A DNA stretch of 64,000 nt from Winogradskyella psychrotolerans RS-3 (GCF_000427335.1 NZ_ATMR01000206.1:62001-126000); one strand, 5' to 3'. Shown: positions 46,487 through 56,010, counted from the stretch's first letter. The notes: a model not told the origin generated them from the letters alone. Numbers and translations are program-made.

Positions 46487-46547
46487 ACGAAAACGTTATA
46501 GCATGTGTTTTTTTTATTATATTTGGTAAACCAGATTGGTAAACCAG
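46487..46547 (+). promoter_or_regulatory. Promoter with two tandem GntR-type operators
   Basis: ACGAAAACGTT at 46487-46497, TATATTTG at 46518-46525, then TGGTAAACCA at 46524-46533 and 46537-46546 (13 bp apart). The 11-mer and its 37-bp distance to the first operator core are identical to those of the susC promoter. Drives the gene at 46586. Confidence 0.75.
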
Positions 46548-46585
46548 TCTAATAATCTAATAATTAAACTATTAAAACTACAATT

Positions 46586-47524
46586 ATGAATAAAGCATTA
46601 CTCTTATTATGTCTAATGACATCTTTCTCTATTTTGGCACAGGATCCTGTGGTACAAAATGATGCATTTGCTGAAATCCCAAAGGAACCTGATACAAGTG
46701 ATTGTTCTTGTTCTCACTGGATAAATAAAGATTTAGGTGATCAGGGGGAGACTTCAGCCTCAGGTCTAACCTCTCCTAATAGTGCTGTTAAATTTGATGA
46801 TTTCGAATCTGATTTAATTTATCAAGAAGTAGAGGTATTAGCCAATACCAATTATAAATTAACTTACGCAGTTAGATTTAATGATGGTGCAGACCCTGAC
46901 GTTACACCAAGTTCTATTGAAATGCGTATTTTAAAAGGTTCTGGTTATGAATCTGGTTATACGCCTGTTTATTATACAGATGCGACTATTAAGCCAACTT
47001 CAGGTTTTGGGTACACAGATATTACAGTTGCAGAACTTGCAGCGAATAATATTGCAATTGATACACAAGTACATCCAGGTAACTCTGATTACCTTGTTTA
47101 TGAATTTGAGTTTAATAGCGGTTCAGAAACAAGTATTGCTATAATGGGTAGAGGTATTGGAAGGCCTAATACACCACCTGCTGATGCTAGTGATTCTAGA
47201 CCTTGGTTATGGTCTTCAGGTGAGGATGAGATTAGAATTGATTACTTAACCGTAATAAATCAAGATGCTTTATCTATACAAGAGTTCTCTGCTGCTCATT
47301 TAAAAGTTTATCCAAATCCAACTAAGTCAAATATTACTATTATATCATCAAATCAATCTCAAATAGATTCTGTTGAGCTATATAATATTTTAGGTTCTAG
47401 ATTAAAAACGTATTCTAGCTTAGTTGATAGTACTATCAATCTTTCAGAGATGTCTTCAGGTATTTATTTACTCAAAGTAAACTCTGGCAATAATACAGTA
47501 ATAAAACGTATTGTAATTGAGTAA
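46586..47524 (+). CDS. T9SS-secreted protein with carbohydrate-binding-like domain
   Basis: A 312-residue protein: signal peptide MNKALLLLCLMTSFSILAQ, a beta-sandwich of about 200 residues (DSCSHWINKDLGDQGETSASG-like start, NSAVKFDDFESDLIYQEVEV, KLTYAVRFNDGADPDVTPS), and a C-terminal Por sorting domain (LKVYPNPTKSNITI, GIYLLKVNSGNNTVIKRI). No catalytic motif seen; the fold pattern fits a carbohydrate-binding module, and the C-terminal part of the protein at 35488 is of the same general kind. The promoter copies that of susC, so it is probably an alginate-induced extracellular binding protein. Confidence 0.65.
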   Translation: MNKALLLLCLMTSFSILAQDPVVQNDAFAEIPKEPDTSDCSCSHWINKDLGDQGETSASGLTSPNSAVKFDDFESDLIYQEVEVLANTNYKLTYAVRFNDGADPDVTPSSIEMRILKGSGYESGYTPVYYTDATIKPTSGFGYTDITVAELAANNIAIDTQVHPGNSDYLVYEFEFNSGSETSIAIMGRGIGRPNTPPADASDSRPWLWSSGEDEIRIDYLTVINQDALSIQEFSAAHLKVYPNPTKSNITIISSNQSQIDSVELYNILGSRLKTYSSLVDSTINLSEMSSGIYLLKVNSGNNTVIKRIVIE

Positions 47525-47544
47525 TTTATAGTCTAATTAATCTT

Positions 47545-47580
47545 AAAAGGGCAACTTAAAACCATATAAGTTGCTCTTTT
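47545..47580. terminator. Intrinsic terminator
   Basis: AAAAGGGCAACTTA (47545-47558) pairs with TAAGTTGCTCTTTT (47567-47580), with one G:T wobble; loop of 8. It ends the T9SS gene transcript and marks the right end of the alginate locus. Confidence 0.88.
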
Positions 47581-47707
47581 CTTTTACCATAAATTCTGAT
47601 GTAGTAATTAAGCAATTATTAGATATGGACTTGTTCATCAGAACGTGAATTTATATGTAAATTGCTGATTCGAAACCATTAAATAGTCCACATTTTTTTA
47701 AATAACG

Positions 47708-48543
47708 TTGATTTTGAAAGAGGCCATAAAATACATGATAATTAGTGCGCTGGCATTTACATTTATGAATGCTTTTGTGAAGTCTTTAGACCATTTTAGT
47801 GTCTATCAAATTGTTTTTTTTAGATCTATTGGATCCTTGTTTTTTACGATGCCATTTTTATTGAAAAATAAAATTTCCCTACTAGGAAATAAAAAAGGAT
47901 TATTGATAATGCGAAGTATCTTCGGACTCATTTCAATGACATTATTCTTTTTATCTATAAAATATATTGCCATGGGAACAGCGGTATCAATACGATATAT
48001 AGGTCCAATCTTTGCCGCATTCTTTGCCTTGCTATTCTTAAAAGAAAAATAAAGCCGATACAATGGTTATTTTTTCTGATTGCATTTATAGGCGTCCTTG
48101 TGTTGAAAGGATTTGATACTGAAATGGAAATTAAAGGAATTGTATTTGCATTAATATCGGCAGTGTTTGTCGGTCTGGTTTACATTACCATACGAAAAAT
48201 TGGAAGTGGAGATCACCCAGTGGTTGTAGTCAATTATTTTATGATTATTTCAGCCGTTATTGGTGGTGTGTTAGCCATTAATGATTGGGTGAATCCTGTG
48301 GGTAAAGAATGGCTAGTGTTATTAAGCTTAGGTGTTTTTGGCTATTTTGCGCAATTGTACATGACTAAAGCCATGCAAGCCGGAGAAACCAATCAAGTGG
48401 CTCCTCTTAAATATCTTGAAGTTATTTTCACCATGATAATTGGTTTGTTTTGGTTTGGTGAAATTTATACGATTTGGAGTGTTTTAGGAATTTTACTTAT
48501 TGTTTTGGGCTTAACATTGAATGTTGTGACTAAAAAGAAATAA
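47708..48543 (+). CDS. DMT-family (EamA) transporter, frameshifted as sequenced
   Basis: About 278 residues when restored: ten hydrophobic helices in two EamA repeats, beginning AIKYMIISALAFTFMNAFV and with the second repeat at about 135-278. The frame stops after the fourth or fifth helix (LFLKEK) in an A5 run at 48045-48049; one more A gives KEKIKPIQWLFFLIAFIGV and the rest. The start is uncertain: TTG at 47708 or 47714, or ATG at 47735. It is alone between the alginate locus and metF, with which it is convergent. Substrate unknown; the family exports amino acids, nucleosides and other metabolites. Confidence 0.8.
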
Positions 48544-48555
48544 AGAATAGTAGCT

Positions 48556-49508
48556 CTAAAACAACTCAGAAGCAATCGCTTTTACATTATCACTCTTTCC
48601 CATAGAATAATAATGAAGCACTGGGACACCGGCTTGTTGTAACTCTTTAGATTGGGTAATGGCCCATTCAACCCCCACTTGTCTAACTTGTTCATTAGTT
48701 TTACAACGTTCAACTGCTTCTATTAAATCTTCTGGTAAATCAATTTTAAATACTTGCGGTAATAACTGTAAGTGACGTTTTACAGCAATCGGTTTAATAC
48801 CAGGAATTATAGGCACATTAATGCCTTCTGCTTTAGCGGCTTCTACAAACTCAAAATACTTCTGGTTATCAAAAAACATTTGTGTTACCACATAATCGGC
48901 ACCAGCATCTACTTTTTCTTTTAGTCGTTTTAAGTCCGTTCTTAAGGAAGGTGATTCAATATGTTTTTCAGGATAACCAGCAACACCAATACAAAAATCA
49001 GATTTATCATCTGCTTCAAGTACATCATGTAAATAATGTCCTTTATTTAAATTTTGAATTTGACTCACTAAGCCTTTAGCAAATTGGTGTCCGCCATCAC
49101 AAGCCTCAAAATATTGCTGATGTTTCATGGCATCTCCTCGCAAAGCCATCACGTTATTTATTCCTAAATAATGACAGTCTACTAATAAGTATTCAGTCTC
49201 TTCTTTTGTAAATCCACCGCACAATACATGCGGAACAGTATCAACATCATATTTATGTTTTATAGCGGCACAAATACCAACAGTTCCAGGTCGCATACGC
49301 GTGATTTTCCGATCTAAGAGGCCATCTTTTTCAATATAGAGATACTCTTCTCTAGAGGTGGTAACATCTATAAAAGGAGGTTTAAATTCCATTAAAGGCT
49401 CAATATTATTATAGAGTTGCTGAATGCTATTTCCTTTTTTGGTGGAATAATTTCAAAAGAAAATAGTGTTTTTCCGTTGGCGTTTTTTATGTGGTCTGTT
49501 ACTTTCAT
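48556..49508 (-). CDS. metF: Methylenetetrahydrofolate reductase (MetF), frameshifted as sequenced
   Basis: About 317 residues when restored: MKVTDHIKNANGKTLFSFEI, then IPPKKGNSIQQLYNNIEPLM and into the barrel (FIDVTTSREE, ALRGD, VAGYPEKH, GADYVVTQMFFD, PIIPGIKP). The break is in the plus-strand T6 run (49435-49440), one base too short; as written only the part from 49392 down can be read. It reduces 5,10-methylene-THF to 5-methyl-THF, the methyl donor for the MetH encoded upstream. Last gene of the methionine operon. Confidence 0.9.
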
Positions 49509-49515
49509 AATCATG

Positions 49516-49635
49516 CCCACGAAAGTGGGTATCTTTTTAATGTTACATTTTATTGATACCGACAAGGTATTTTGAAACCTTGTAGGAGCGCTCTGTTGTA
49601 TAAGACCTGCTAGGTTTTTGAAACCTGCTAGGTCT
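49516..49635. repeat. Hairpin cluster between metH and metF
   Basis: Three small inverted repeats in 120 bp: CCCAC GAAA GTGGG (49516-49529) just before the metF start on the minus strand; ACAAGGT/ACCTTGT (49562-49583) around an AT loop; and two copies of ACCTGCTAGGT (49605-49615 and 49622-49632). They are like the dispersed palindromes common in flavobacterial intergenic DNA. They may tune the mRNA between the two genes. Confidence 0.6.
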
Positions 49636-49650
49636 AAGATTTTAGTCTAA

Positions 49651-52401
49651 TTAATCTGCAATATTCGGACTCAACCATTTCGTTGCTTCTTCATTTGAAA
49701 TTTCTCTTCGTTTAGAGTAATCTTCAATTTGATCTTCTTTTATTTTCCCTAATCCAAAATAACGTGCTTCAGGATTGGCAAAATAATAACCGCTCACACT
49801 GGCTGCTGGCCACATCGCTAGACTTTCTGTAAGTTTTACACCAATGTTTTCTTCAACATTTAAAAGCTTCCAAATCGTTTTCTTTTCTAAATGATCTGGA
49901 CACGCAGGATAACCAGGAGCTGGTCTAATCCCTTTATAACTTTCTTTTATTAAATCATCATTGGTTAAGTTGTCATCATTAGTATAATTCCAATGGTTAA
50001 TTCGTACCTCTTTATGTAAATATTCTGCAAAAGCTTCAGCTAAACGATCGGCTAAAGCTTTAATCATAATAGAGTTGTAATCGTCATGCTCAGCTTCAAA
50101 TTTTGCGGCTAACTCATGAGTTCCGAATCCTGTAGAGACACAAAAACAACCCATATAATCTTGTTTTCCTGTGGCTTTTGGAGCAATAAAATCTGATAAT
50201 GCAATGTTGGGTTTTCCTGCTGCTTTTTTAGATTGTTGACGAAGTGTTAGGAATTTTAATTTGTCTGATTGAGCGCAGTCGAAACCTTCTTGAGATGCTT
50301 CGGCAAGCTCAGCATGACAATCAGAGATTGTAATCTCAATATCATCATCATCCACTGTATTAGCTTCAAACAACCCGAAAACACCTTTTGCCTTCAGTAA
50401 TTTTTCATCAAAAATACGTTTCAGTAAGTCTTGTGCATCAGCAAATAGTATGGTGGCTTGCTCACCAACGACATCATCGGTTAGAATCGCTGGATATTTT
50501 CCATGCAAATCCCAACTTCTAAAAAATGGAGACCAATCAATAAAATCTTCAAGTTTGCTAATGTCAAAATCCTCTAATATATGAATCCCTAATTGTTTAG
50601 GTTTTACGATTTCAGAGGTGTTCCAATTAATTTTGAATTTGTTTTTCCTAGCCTCAGCAATCGTTAAATATTCTTTTTTCTTGGTGCGTTTTAAGAATTG
50701 TTCTCGGAATTTGTCATACTCTTCGCGAATCTGATCTTTATAAATTTTACTGTCCTTTTTTAATAAATCACCAACAACTGTTACCGCACGTGATGCATCA
50801 TTAATGTACACAACAGTATTGCTATAATGTGGTGCGATTTTTACGGCAGAATGTGCTCTAGAGGTTGTAGCTCCTCCAATTATAATTGGAATTGTTACGT
50901 TTTGTTTTTCGAGTGCTTTAGAGACATAAACCATTTCGTCTAGCGATGGTGTAATTAAGCCGCTCAGCCCAATAATGTCTACCTTTTCTCTTATGGCGGT
51001 TTCCACAATTTTTTCGGGTGGCACCATAACTCCAAGGTCAATGATTTCATAATTATTACAACCTAAAACGACACTCACAATATTCTTTCCAATATCATGC
51101 ACATCTCCTTTGACGGTTGCCATTAAAATTCGTCCTGCAAATTCTTGTTTTCCGTCTTTCTCAGCTTCTATAAAGGGTTGAAGATAGGCCACCGCCTTTT
51201 TCATGACGCGAGCCGATTTTACCACTTGTGGTAAGAACATTTTACCACTTCCAAATAAATCACCAACCACATTCATACCAATCATTAAATGACCTTCTAT
51301 AACATGAATCGGTTTCTCCGAAGCTTTTCGTGCTTCTTCAACATCTTCTATAATAAAGGCATCAATACCTTTTACTAAAGCATGAGTAATTCGTTCTTGT
51401 AGGGGATAGCTCCTCCATTCTAAGATTTTGTCTTCCTGCTCTTTTTTCTGTCCTTTTACCGATTCGGCATAATCCAATAAGCGCTCTGTAGCATCATCGC
51501 GTCTATCAAACAAAACATCTTCTACACGTTCTAATAAATCTTTATCTATTTCATCATAGATCTCAAGCATTGTTGGATTAACGATTCCCATATTCATACC
51601 ATTTTTAATCGCATGATATAAAAATGAGGAGTGCATCGCTTCACGAACAACGTTATTACCTCTAAATGAAAATGACACATTACTGACACCTCCAGAAACA
51701 TTAGCATAAGGTAGATTTTCGCGAATCCATTTGGTAGCTTCAAAAAAGTCGAGTGCATTTCTGCGATGCTCATCCATTCCTGTGGCCACAGGAAATATAT
51801 TAGGATCAAAGATGATATCTTGAGGCGGGAATTTAAGTTCGTTTACCAAAATATGATACGAACGTCTGCAAATTTCTATACGTCTGTTGTAAGTATCGGC
51901 TTGACCATCTTCATCAAAAGCCATCACCACAACAGCGGCTCCATAACGTTTAATCAATTTTGCTTGGTGCTTAAATTGGGTTTCCCCTTCTTTTAAACTG
52001 ATGGAATTAACCACACATTTACCTTGAGCAACTTGCAAGCCAGCTTCGATAATTTCCCATTTAGAACTATCGATCATTAATGGAATTCTAGAAATATCGG
52101 GCTCTGAAGCAATGAGATTTAAAAAGGTCGTCATGGCATAAACACCATCTAACATACCTTCATCCATATTAACGTCTAGAATTTGTGCTCCACCATCAAC
52201 TTGGTCTCTGGCAACTTCTAAAGCTTCATCGTATTTTTCTTCTTTTATTAAACGAAGAAATTTTCGAGAACCAGTAACGTTTGTGCGTTCACCTATATTT
52301 ATGAAATTGCTTTCAGGAGTCACCACTAAAGGTTCGAGACCAGAGAGTGTAAGATATTTATGGTTTTTAGTTGATTGTTGATAGTTGTTGGTAGAACTCA
52401 T
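49651..52401 (-). CDS. metH: Cobalamin-dependent methionine synthase, folate/B12/activation part
   Basis: A 916-residue protein holding the last three domains of MetH: pterin-binding barrel ([14 protein letters not shown], about 35-280), cobalamin cap and binding domain with [17 protein letters not shown] (the His ligand of DxHxxG, mid-protein), and the AdoMet activation domain ([16 protein letters not shown] near the end). The homocysteine-binding domain is a separate gene (52789). Start of the activation domain carries a 20-residue insertion encoded by a palindromic repeat (50261-50320), [19 protein letters not shown]; the flanks [20 protein letters not shown] are normal. It transfers the methyl group from methyl-THF to homocysteine. 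142 bp upstream of the metF start. Confidence 0.92.
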   Translation of the reverse strand: MSSTNNYQQSTKNHKYLTLSGLEPLVVTPESNFINIGERTNVTGSRKFLRLIKEEKYDEALEVARDQVDGGAQILDVNMDEGMLDGVYAMTTFLNLIASEPDISRIPLMIDSSKWEIIEAGLQVAQGKCVVNSISLKEGETQFKHQAKLIKRYGAAVVVMAFDEDGQADTYNRRIEICRRSYHILVNELKFPPQDIIFDPNIFPVATGMDEHRRNALDFFEATKWIRENLPYANVSGGVSNVSFSFRGNNVVREAMHSSFLYHAIKNGMNMGIVNPTMLEIYDEIDKDLLERVEDVLFDRRDDATERLLDYAESVKGQKKEQEDKILEWRSYPLQERITHALVKGIDAFIIEDVEEARKASEKPIHVIEGHLMIGMNVVGDLFGSGKMFLPQVVKSARVMKKAVAYLQPFIEAEKDGKQEFAGRILMATVKGDVHDIGKNIVSVVLGCNNYEIIDLGVMVPPEKIVETAIREKVDIIGLSGLITPSLDEMVYVSKALEKQNVTIPIIIGGATTSRAHSAVKIAPHYSNTVVYINDASRAVTVVGDLLKKDSKIYKDQIREEYDKFREQFLKRTKKKEYLTIAEARKNKFKINWNTSEIVKPKQLGIHILEDFDISKLEDFIDWSPFFRSWDLHGKYPAILTDDVVGEQATILFADAQDLLKRIFDEKLLKAKGVFGLFEANTVDDDDIEITISDCHAELAEASQEGFDCAQSDKLKFLTLRQQSKKAAGKPNIALSDFIAPKATGKQDYMGCFCVSTGFGTHELAAKFEAEHDDYNSIMIKALADRLAEAFAEYLHKEVRINHWNYTNDDNLTNDDLIKESYKGIRPAPGYPACPDHLEKKTIWKLLNVEENIGVKLTESLAMWPAASVSGYYFANPEARYFGLGKIKEDQIEDYSKRREISNEEATKWLSPNIAD
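50261..50320. repeat. 60-bp palindromic repeat element inserted in frame in metH
   Basis: On the minus strand the element begins TTGTCATGCTGAGCTTGCCG and ends with TTGAGC-type sequence reversed, TGCGCTCAATCAGACAA. The two ends read inwards as TTGTCnnnnTGAGCnnnn(n)CGAA, so it is an imperfect inverted repeat. Such sequences (often seen as TGAGC...GTCGAA) are widespread dispersed repeats in flavobacterial genomes. Its length is 60 bp, so it keeps the metH frame and adds 20 residues. It is unlike the neighbouring base composition. Confidence 0.7.
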
Positions 52402-52402
52402 G

Positions 52403-52759
52403 TTAGTTTTTAGATTTGAAATAATTAATGAATCCGTTTAGTAATTTTTTACAAGATGTTACTTGTGTTAAAATAGTCTCTAATTGCTCTTTAGAGATAT
52501 AATTTAAATCAAAAGCTAAATAAAGTTGCGTTTCTAATTCAAACAAAGAACCTCTTGATATGTATAAGAAATGAATAGTTTCTTTGTTCGATTGACGTCC
52601 TAGTCCTTCTGCAATATTTGATGGAATTGATATAGAACATCTTTTTACCTGATTCGTTAAAGCGTATAATTCTTCTTTAGGGAATAAATCGCTCAGTAAA
52701 TAAACGTTTTTCACAAGTTCTCTAGAGGATTTCCAAACATCTAATTCTGTATAATTCAT
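52403..52759 (-). CDS. Four-helix-bundle protein (23S rRNA intervening-sequence family)
   Basis: A 118-residue protein of the four-helix-bundle family first found in 23S rRNA intervening sequences. It starts with [20 protein letters not shown] and contains the family's hallmark [35 protein letters not shown] at about 50-84 (seen here in full). It is intact and sits between the two metH genes, 1 bp from the downstream part and 29 bp from the upstream part. It has no known role in methionine synthesis. Members of the family often appear as inserted single genes in Bacteroidota. Confidence 0.85.
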   Translation of the reverse strand: MNYTELDVWKSSRELVKNVYLLSDLFPKEELYALTNQVKRCSISIPSNIAEGLGRQSNKETIHFLYISRGSLFELETQLYLAFDLNYISKEQLETILTQVTSCKKLLNGFINYFKSKN

Positions 52760-52788
52760 TTTTTCTTTTTAAAACTGACAACCATCAA

Positions 52789-53790
52789 CTAAACACCAGC
52801 AACTAATTGCCTTGGTTCGTAGTTCTTGGCAGCCTCCGCAATTGCTTTTATATGCGCAGGACTCGTTCCGCAGCAACCACCAATGATATTTATTAAGTCA
52901 TCTTTAAGGTAGTCTTCAATAAATTGTTGCATTTGCTTTGGTGATTCTTCATATTCCCCAAAGGCATTTGGTAAACCTGCATTTGGATGTGCTGAGGTAA
53001 AAAACTCAGTTTCATTAGATAAACGTTGCAAATAGGGTTTTAACTGTTCTGCTCCCAAGGCACAATTAAAGCCAACACTTAATAGTGGAATGTGCGATAT
53101 AGAAGCTAAAAAAGCTTCTACTGTTTGTCCGGATAACGTTCTTCCAGAAGCATCTGTAATGGTTCCAGAAACCATAATTGGAATATCGATATGGCGTTCT
53201 TCTTTTACTTCTTCAATAGCAAATAAAGCAGCTTTTGCATTTAGAGTATCAAAAATAGTTTCCACTAAAAGCAGATCAACACCACCATCAATTAAAGCTT
53301 CAACTTGTTGTTTATAGGCAACGCGTAATTCATTAAATGTAATTGCTCTGTATTCTGGTCGGTTCACATCTGGTGATAAACTCGCTGTTTTGTTGGTTGG
53401 GCCAATACTTCCCGCTACAAAACGTGGTTTTTCAGGATTTTCTTTTGTGAATTTCTCAGCGACTTGTTTGGCGATTTTAGCAGATTCAAAATTCAATTCG
53501 TACACTAGATCTTCCATGTCATAATCTGCCATGGCTATTGTAGTTCCCGAAAAGGTGTTGGTTTCTACAATATCTGCTCCAGCTTCAAAATACTTTGCAT
53601 GTATTTCTGCAATGGCAACCGGTTGTGTTAGTGATAGTAAATCATTATTGCCTTGTAATGGAGACGGGTAATCCTTAAAACGTTCTCCTCTAAAATCCTC
53701 CTCTGTGAATTTGTATTGCTGAAGCATGGTTCCCATGGCTCCATCGAGAACTAAGATGCGTTTTTGTAATTCTTCTCTAATATCTACCAT
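52789..53790 (-). CDS. Homocysteine methyltransferase domain of MetH (separate gene)
   Basis: A 333-residue homocysteine-binding barrel, equivalent to the N-terminal domain of MetH: LVLDGAMGTMLQQY at about 13-26, ETNTFSGT, SIGPTNKTAS, and the zinc ligands in GFNCALGAEQ and GGCCGTSP (Cys pair about 307-308). It binds homocysteine as the zinc thiolate; the rest of the enzyme is made by the next metH gene. MetH split into two genes is usual in Bacteroidota. It overlaps the stop of metZ by one base. Confidence 0.9.
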   Translation of the reverse strand: MVDIREELQKRILVLDGAMGTMLQQYKFTEEDFRGERFKDYPSPLQGNNDLLSLTQPVAIAEIHAKYFEAGADIVETNTFSGTTIAMADYDMEDLVYELNFESAKIAKQVAEKFTKENPEKPRFVAGSIGPTNKTASLSPDVNRPEYRAITFNELRVAYKQQVEALIDGGVDLLLVETIFDTLNAKAALFAIEEVKEERHIDIPIMVSGTITDASGRTLSGQTVEAFLASISHIPLLSVGFNCALGAEQLKPYLQRLSNETEFFTSAHPNAGLPNAFGEYEESPKQMQQFIEDYLKDDLINIIGGCCGTSPAHIKAIAEAAKNYEPRQLVAGV

Positions 53791-54956
53791 TAGTTTAAGG
53801 CTTGTTTTAAATCATTAATAATGTCTTCAGGATGTTCTAAACCAACAGAAACGCGTATGAGGCCTCCTGTTATTCCAGTTTGTAATCGAATATCTTCTGG
53901 TATTTTAGCGTGTGTTGTAGATGCAGGATGCGTCACAATACTTCGTGTATCTCCTAAATTTGCAGATAGTGATAATAGTTGAATCGCATTAAGAAACTTA
54001 CGACCAGCTTCAATGCCACCTTTGATTTCAAAAGCCACAACATTGCCTCCTTGTTTCATCTGTTTTTTGGCTAATTCGTATTGTGGATGCGATTTTAAAA
54101 ATGGATATTTTACAAAATTTACGTTGCCATGCGATTCTAAAAAAGTAGCAACTTTTAAGGCATTGTCGCAATGTCTGTCGACCCTAACAGGTAATGTCTC
54201 TAAGCTTTTAGACAAAATCCAGGCATTAAAAGGTGATAAGGCTGGACCTGTATTTCGAGAAAATAAATATATTTTTTGAATTAATTCAGAACTGCCAACT
54301 GTTACACCACCTAAAACTCTGCCTTGTCCGTCAATTAATTTTGTTGCAGAATGAATAACTAAATCCGCACCAAATTTAATAGGTTGTTGTAAGTAAGGTG
54401 TGGCGAAGCAATTATCGATTATGAAGATTAAACCATGTTTTTTTGCAATATCTCCTAAGCGCTGTAAGTCTAAAATATCGACAGCAGGGTTGGTTGGACT
54501 CTCAGCGTAAATTACTTTTGTATTGGGTTGAATTAGACTTTCAATGGTATCTAGTTCATCTATTTTAAAATAGCTATTCGAAATATTCCATTTCGGTAAA
54601 ATGTTATTAAATAAAGTTTGGGTTGATCCAAAAATACTACGACAAGACACGATATGATCTTCAGCATTTAATAGGGCGGCAAAAGTTGAAAACACAGCAG
54701 ACATGCCAGAAGCAAATGCGTATCCACGTTCCGCACCTTCCATTAAACAGATTTTTTCTGTAAATTCTGAGGTGTTAGGATTGGAATAGCGACTATAAAT
54801 ATTACGTTGTTTTTCGTCTGCAAATGAGGCACGCATATCTTCGGCATCTTCAAAAACATAACTCGATGTTAAGTATAAAGGATTGGAGTGCTCTTGAAAT
54901 TGCGAACGCTCTATTTGGGTGCGTATCGCCTGTGTTTCAATATGTTTGGAATTCAT
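53790..54956 (-). CDS. metZ: O-succinyl/acetylhomoserine sulfhydrylase (MetZ-like)
   Basis: A PLP enzyme of the Cys/Met metabolism family, 388 residues from ATG 54956 (MNSKHIETQAIRTQ). I prefer this start to 54980 since the family begins with this pattern. The PLP lysine is in HSATKLIDGQGRVLGG, and the YSRYSNPNTSEF, ASGMSAVF and HPASTTHAKI blocks are typical. Between cystathionine gamma-synthase and sulfhydrylase types, the GQGRVLGG and CRSIFGSTQTLF patterns favour the sulfhydrylase, which makes homocysteine directly. First gene of the operon, below a SAM riboswitch. Confidence 0.85.
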   Translation of the reverse strand: MNSKHIETQAIRTQIERSQFQEHSNPLYLTSSYVFEDAEDMRASFADEKQRNIYSRYSNPNTSEFTEKICLMEGAERGYAFASGMSAVFSTFAALLNAEDHIVSCRSIFGSTQTLFNNILPKWNISNSYFKIDELDTIESLIQPNTKVIYAESPTNPAVDILDLQRLGDIAKKHGLIFIIDNCFATPYLQQPIKFGADLVIHSATKLIDGQGRVLGGVTVGSSELIQKIYLFSRNTGPALSPFNAWILSKSLETLPVRVDRHCDNALKVATFLESHGNVNFVKYPFLKSHPQYELAKKQMKQGGNVVAFEIKGGIEAGRKFLNAIQLLSLSANLGDTRSIVTHPASTTHAKIPEDIRLQTGITGGLIRVSVGLEHPEDIINDLKQALN

Positions 54957-55314
54957 TTTCTGATAATTTAAGTAAATCAATAAACTTAAAAACGTCTTAG
55001 ACGCATGTATAGAAAATGTTATAAAGAATTGTAATTACAGATGAGTAATTATGTTTGGTTATCTATCCAATTGCGCGATAAATGAATCGACAATAACGTA
55101 GAAGTTAGCACCTTCTTAATAAGTTTAAGGGTTGCTAAGGTTTCAAAGGGTCTAATCCCTCCACCTTTCTTGATAACATTTCAATAAGTTGCTTGAACTT
55201 TGTAAGTTACAATATTCCGAAAGAAAATAGGATTAAACAAATTTTATTCACTTTATTTTATCGAAGGCATATTGCATTTTAATTGTAACTTTGATTTTCC
55301 CAAATAAAATTATT
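54957..55314. other. Intergenic region, 358 bp, metZ to hupE-like gene
   Basis: It holds the SAM-I riboswitch for the minus-strand methionine operon (55058-55177). Between the riboswitch and metZ lies a short hairpin (minus strand CGTCTAAGACG then TTTTT, about 54995-55010) that may act as its terminator, and TAATTAC/GTAATTA further up (about 55031-55052). The right part should hold the promoters of both flanking genes. Confidence 0.7.
55058..55177 (-). ncRNA. SAM-I (S-box) riboswitch
   Basis: On the minus strand: GTTATCAAGAAAGGTGGAGG (55177 down), then GATTAGACCCTTTGAAACC, TTAGCAACCC, a variable stem, AAGGTGCTAACTTC, and GATAAC (55063-55058) that closes P1 with the first GTTATC. These are the conserved S-box parts (AGAnnGGTGGAGGGA, GAAACC, GCAACC, AAGGTGCTAA). 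It is 101 bp before metZ, so it controls metZ, both metH genes and metF by SAM level. Confidence 0.95.
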
Positions 55315-55905
55315 ATGTTAGAAAATTTCTGGTTTAATGTGCAATACGGCATGAACCATGTTTTAGATATTAATGGTTATGACCATATTCTTTTTTTAAT
55401 GGTGTTAGCTGTGCCTTATGTTTTTAATGATTGGAAACGTGTCCTTGTTTTAGTAACAACATTCACATTAGGTCATACACTATCATTGGTTTTGGCGGCT
55501 TATGGTATTGTGAGTATTAATGGTGAATTAGTAGAATTTTTAATACCAGTCACCATTTTAATTATGGCAATTTATAACGTGTTTACTGCAGGCAAAAAAT
55601 CTAAAACAAGTAAAATTGGCTTATTGTTTTTTACAACCTTGTTTTTCGGAATCATACATGGCTTAGGTTTTGCAAGGGAGTTTAAAATGTTTTCAGGTCA
55701 ATCGGAAAATAAACTAGAACTTCTTATTGAATTCGCTTTAGGAATCGAACTTGCCCAAGTCATCATTGTTTTTATTGTCTTATTTTTAGGGTTTTTATGC
55801 CAAACAGTCTTTAGATTTTCGCGTCGCGATTGGGTTATGGTGATTTCTGCGATTGTAACAGGCTTGGTTATTCCAATGGTAATAGAGAGCGATTTTCTAA
55901 AATAA
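55315..55905 (+). CDS. HupE/UreJ-family membrane protein
   Basis: A 196-residue membrane protein from ATG 55315 (MLENFWFNVQYGMNHVLDIN). About six helices with His-containing motifs: GYDHILFLMVL, TFTLGHTLSLVLA and IHGLGFA, which is the HupE/UreJ pattern of nickel- or cobalt-linked permeases. In Bacteroidota such proteins often occur without hydrogenase or urease genes. Single gene here. Function uncertain. Confidence 0.8.
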   Translation: MLENFWFNVQYGMNHVLDINGYDHILFLMVLAVPYVFNDWKRVLVLVTTFTLGHTLSLVLAAYGIVSINGELVEFLIPVTILIMAIYNVFTAGKKSKTSKIGLLFFTTLFFGIIHGLGFAREFKMFSGQSENKLELLIEFALGIELAQVIIVFIVLFLGFLCQTVFRFSRRDWVMVISAIVTGLVIPMVIESDFLK

Positions 55906-56010
55906 GCTAAAAAAGTTTGGTAAAACTTTAACGAGAAGGTAATGGCATATAAAATACTATCCGTTTATCTTCGTTACGTACATAGTACGTTTGTATAACA
56001 CTAATTATTA

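Noticed and set aside
49516..49635. CRISPR-like array from the repeated hairpins before metF
   Set aside because: The repeats differ from each other, are too short and have no spacers of constant length.
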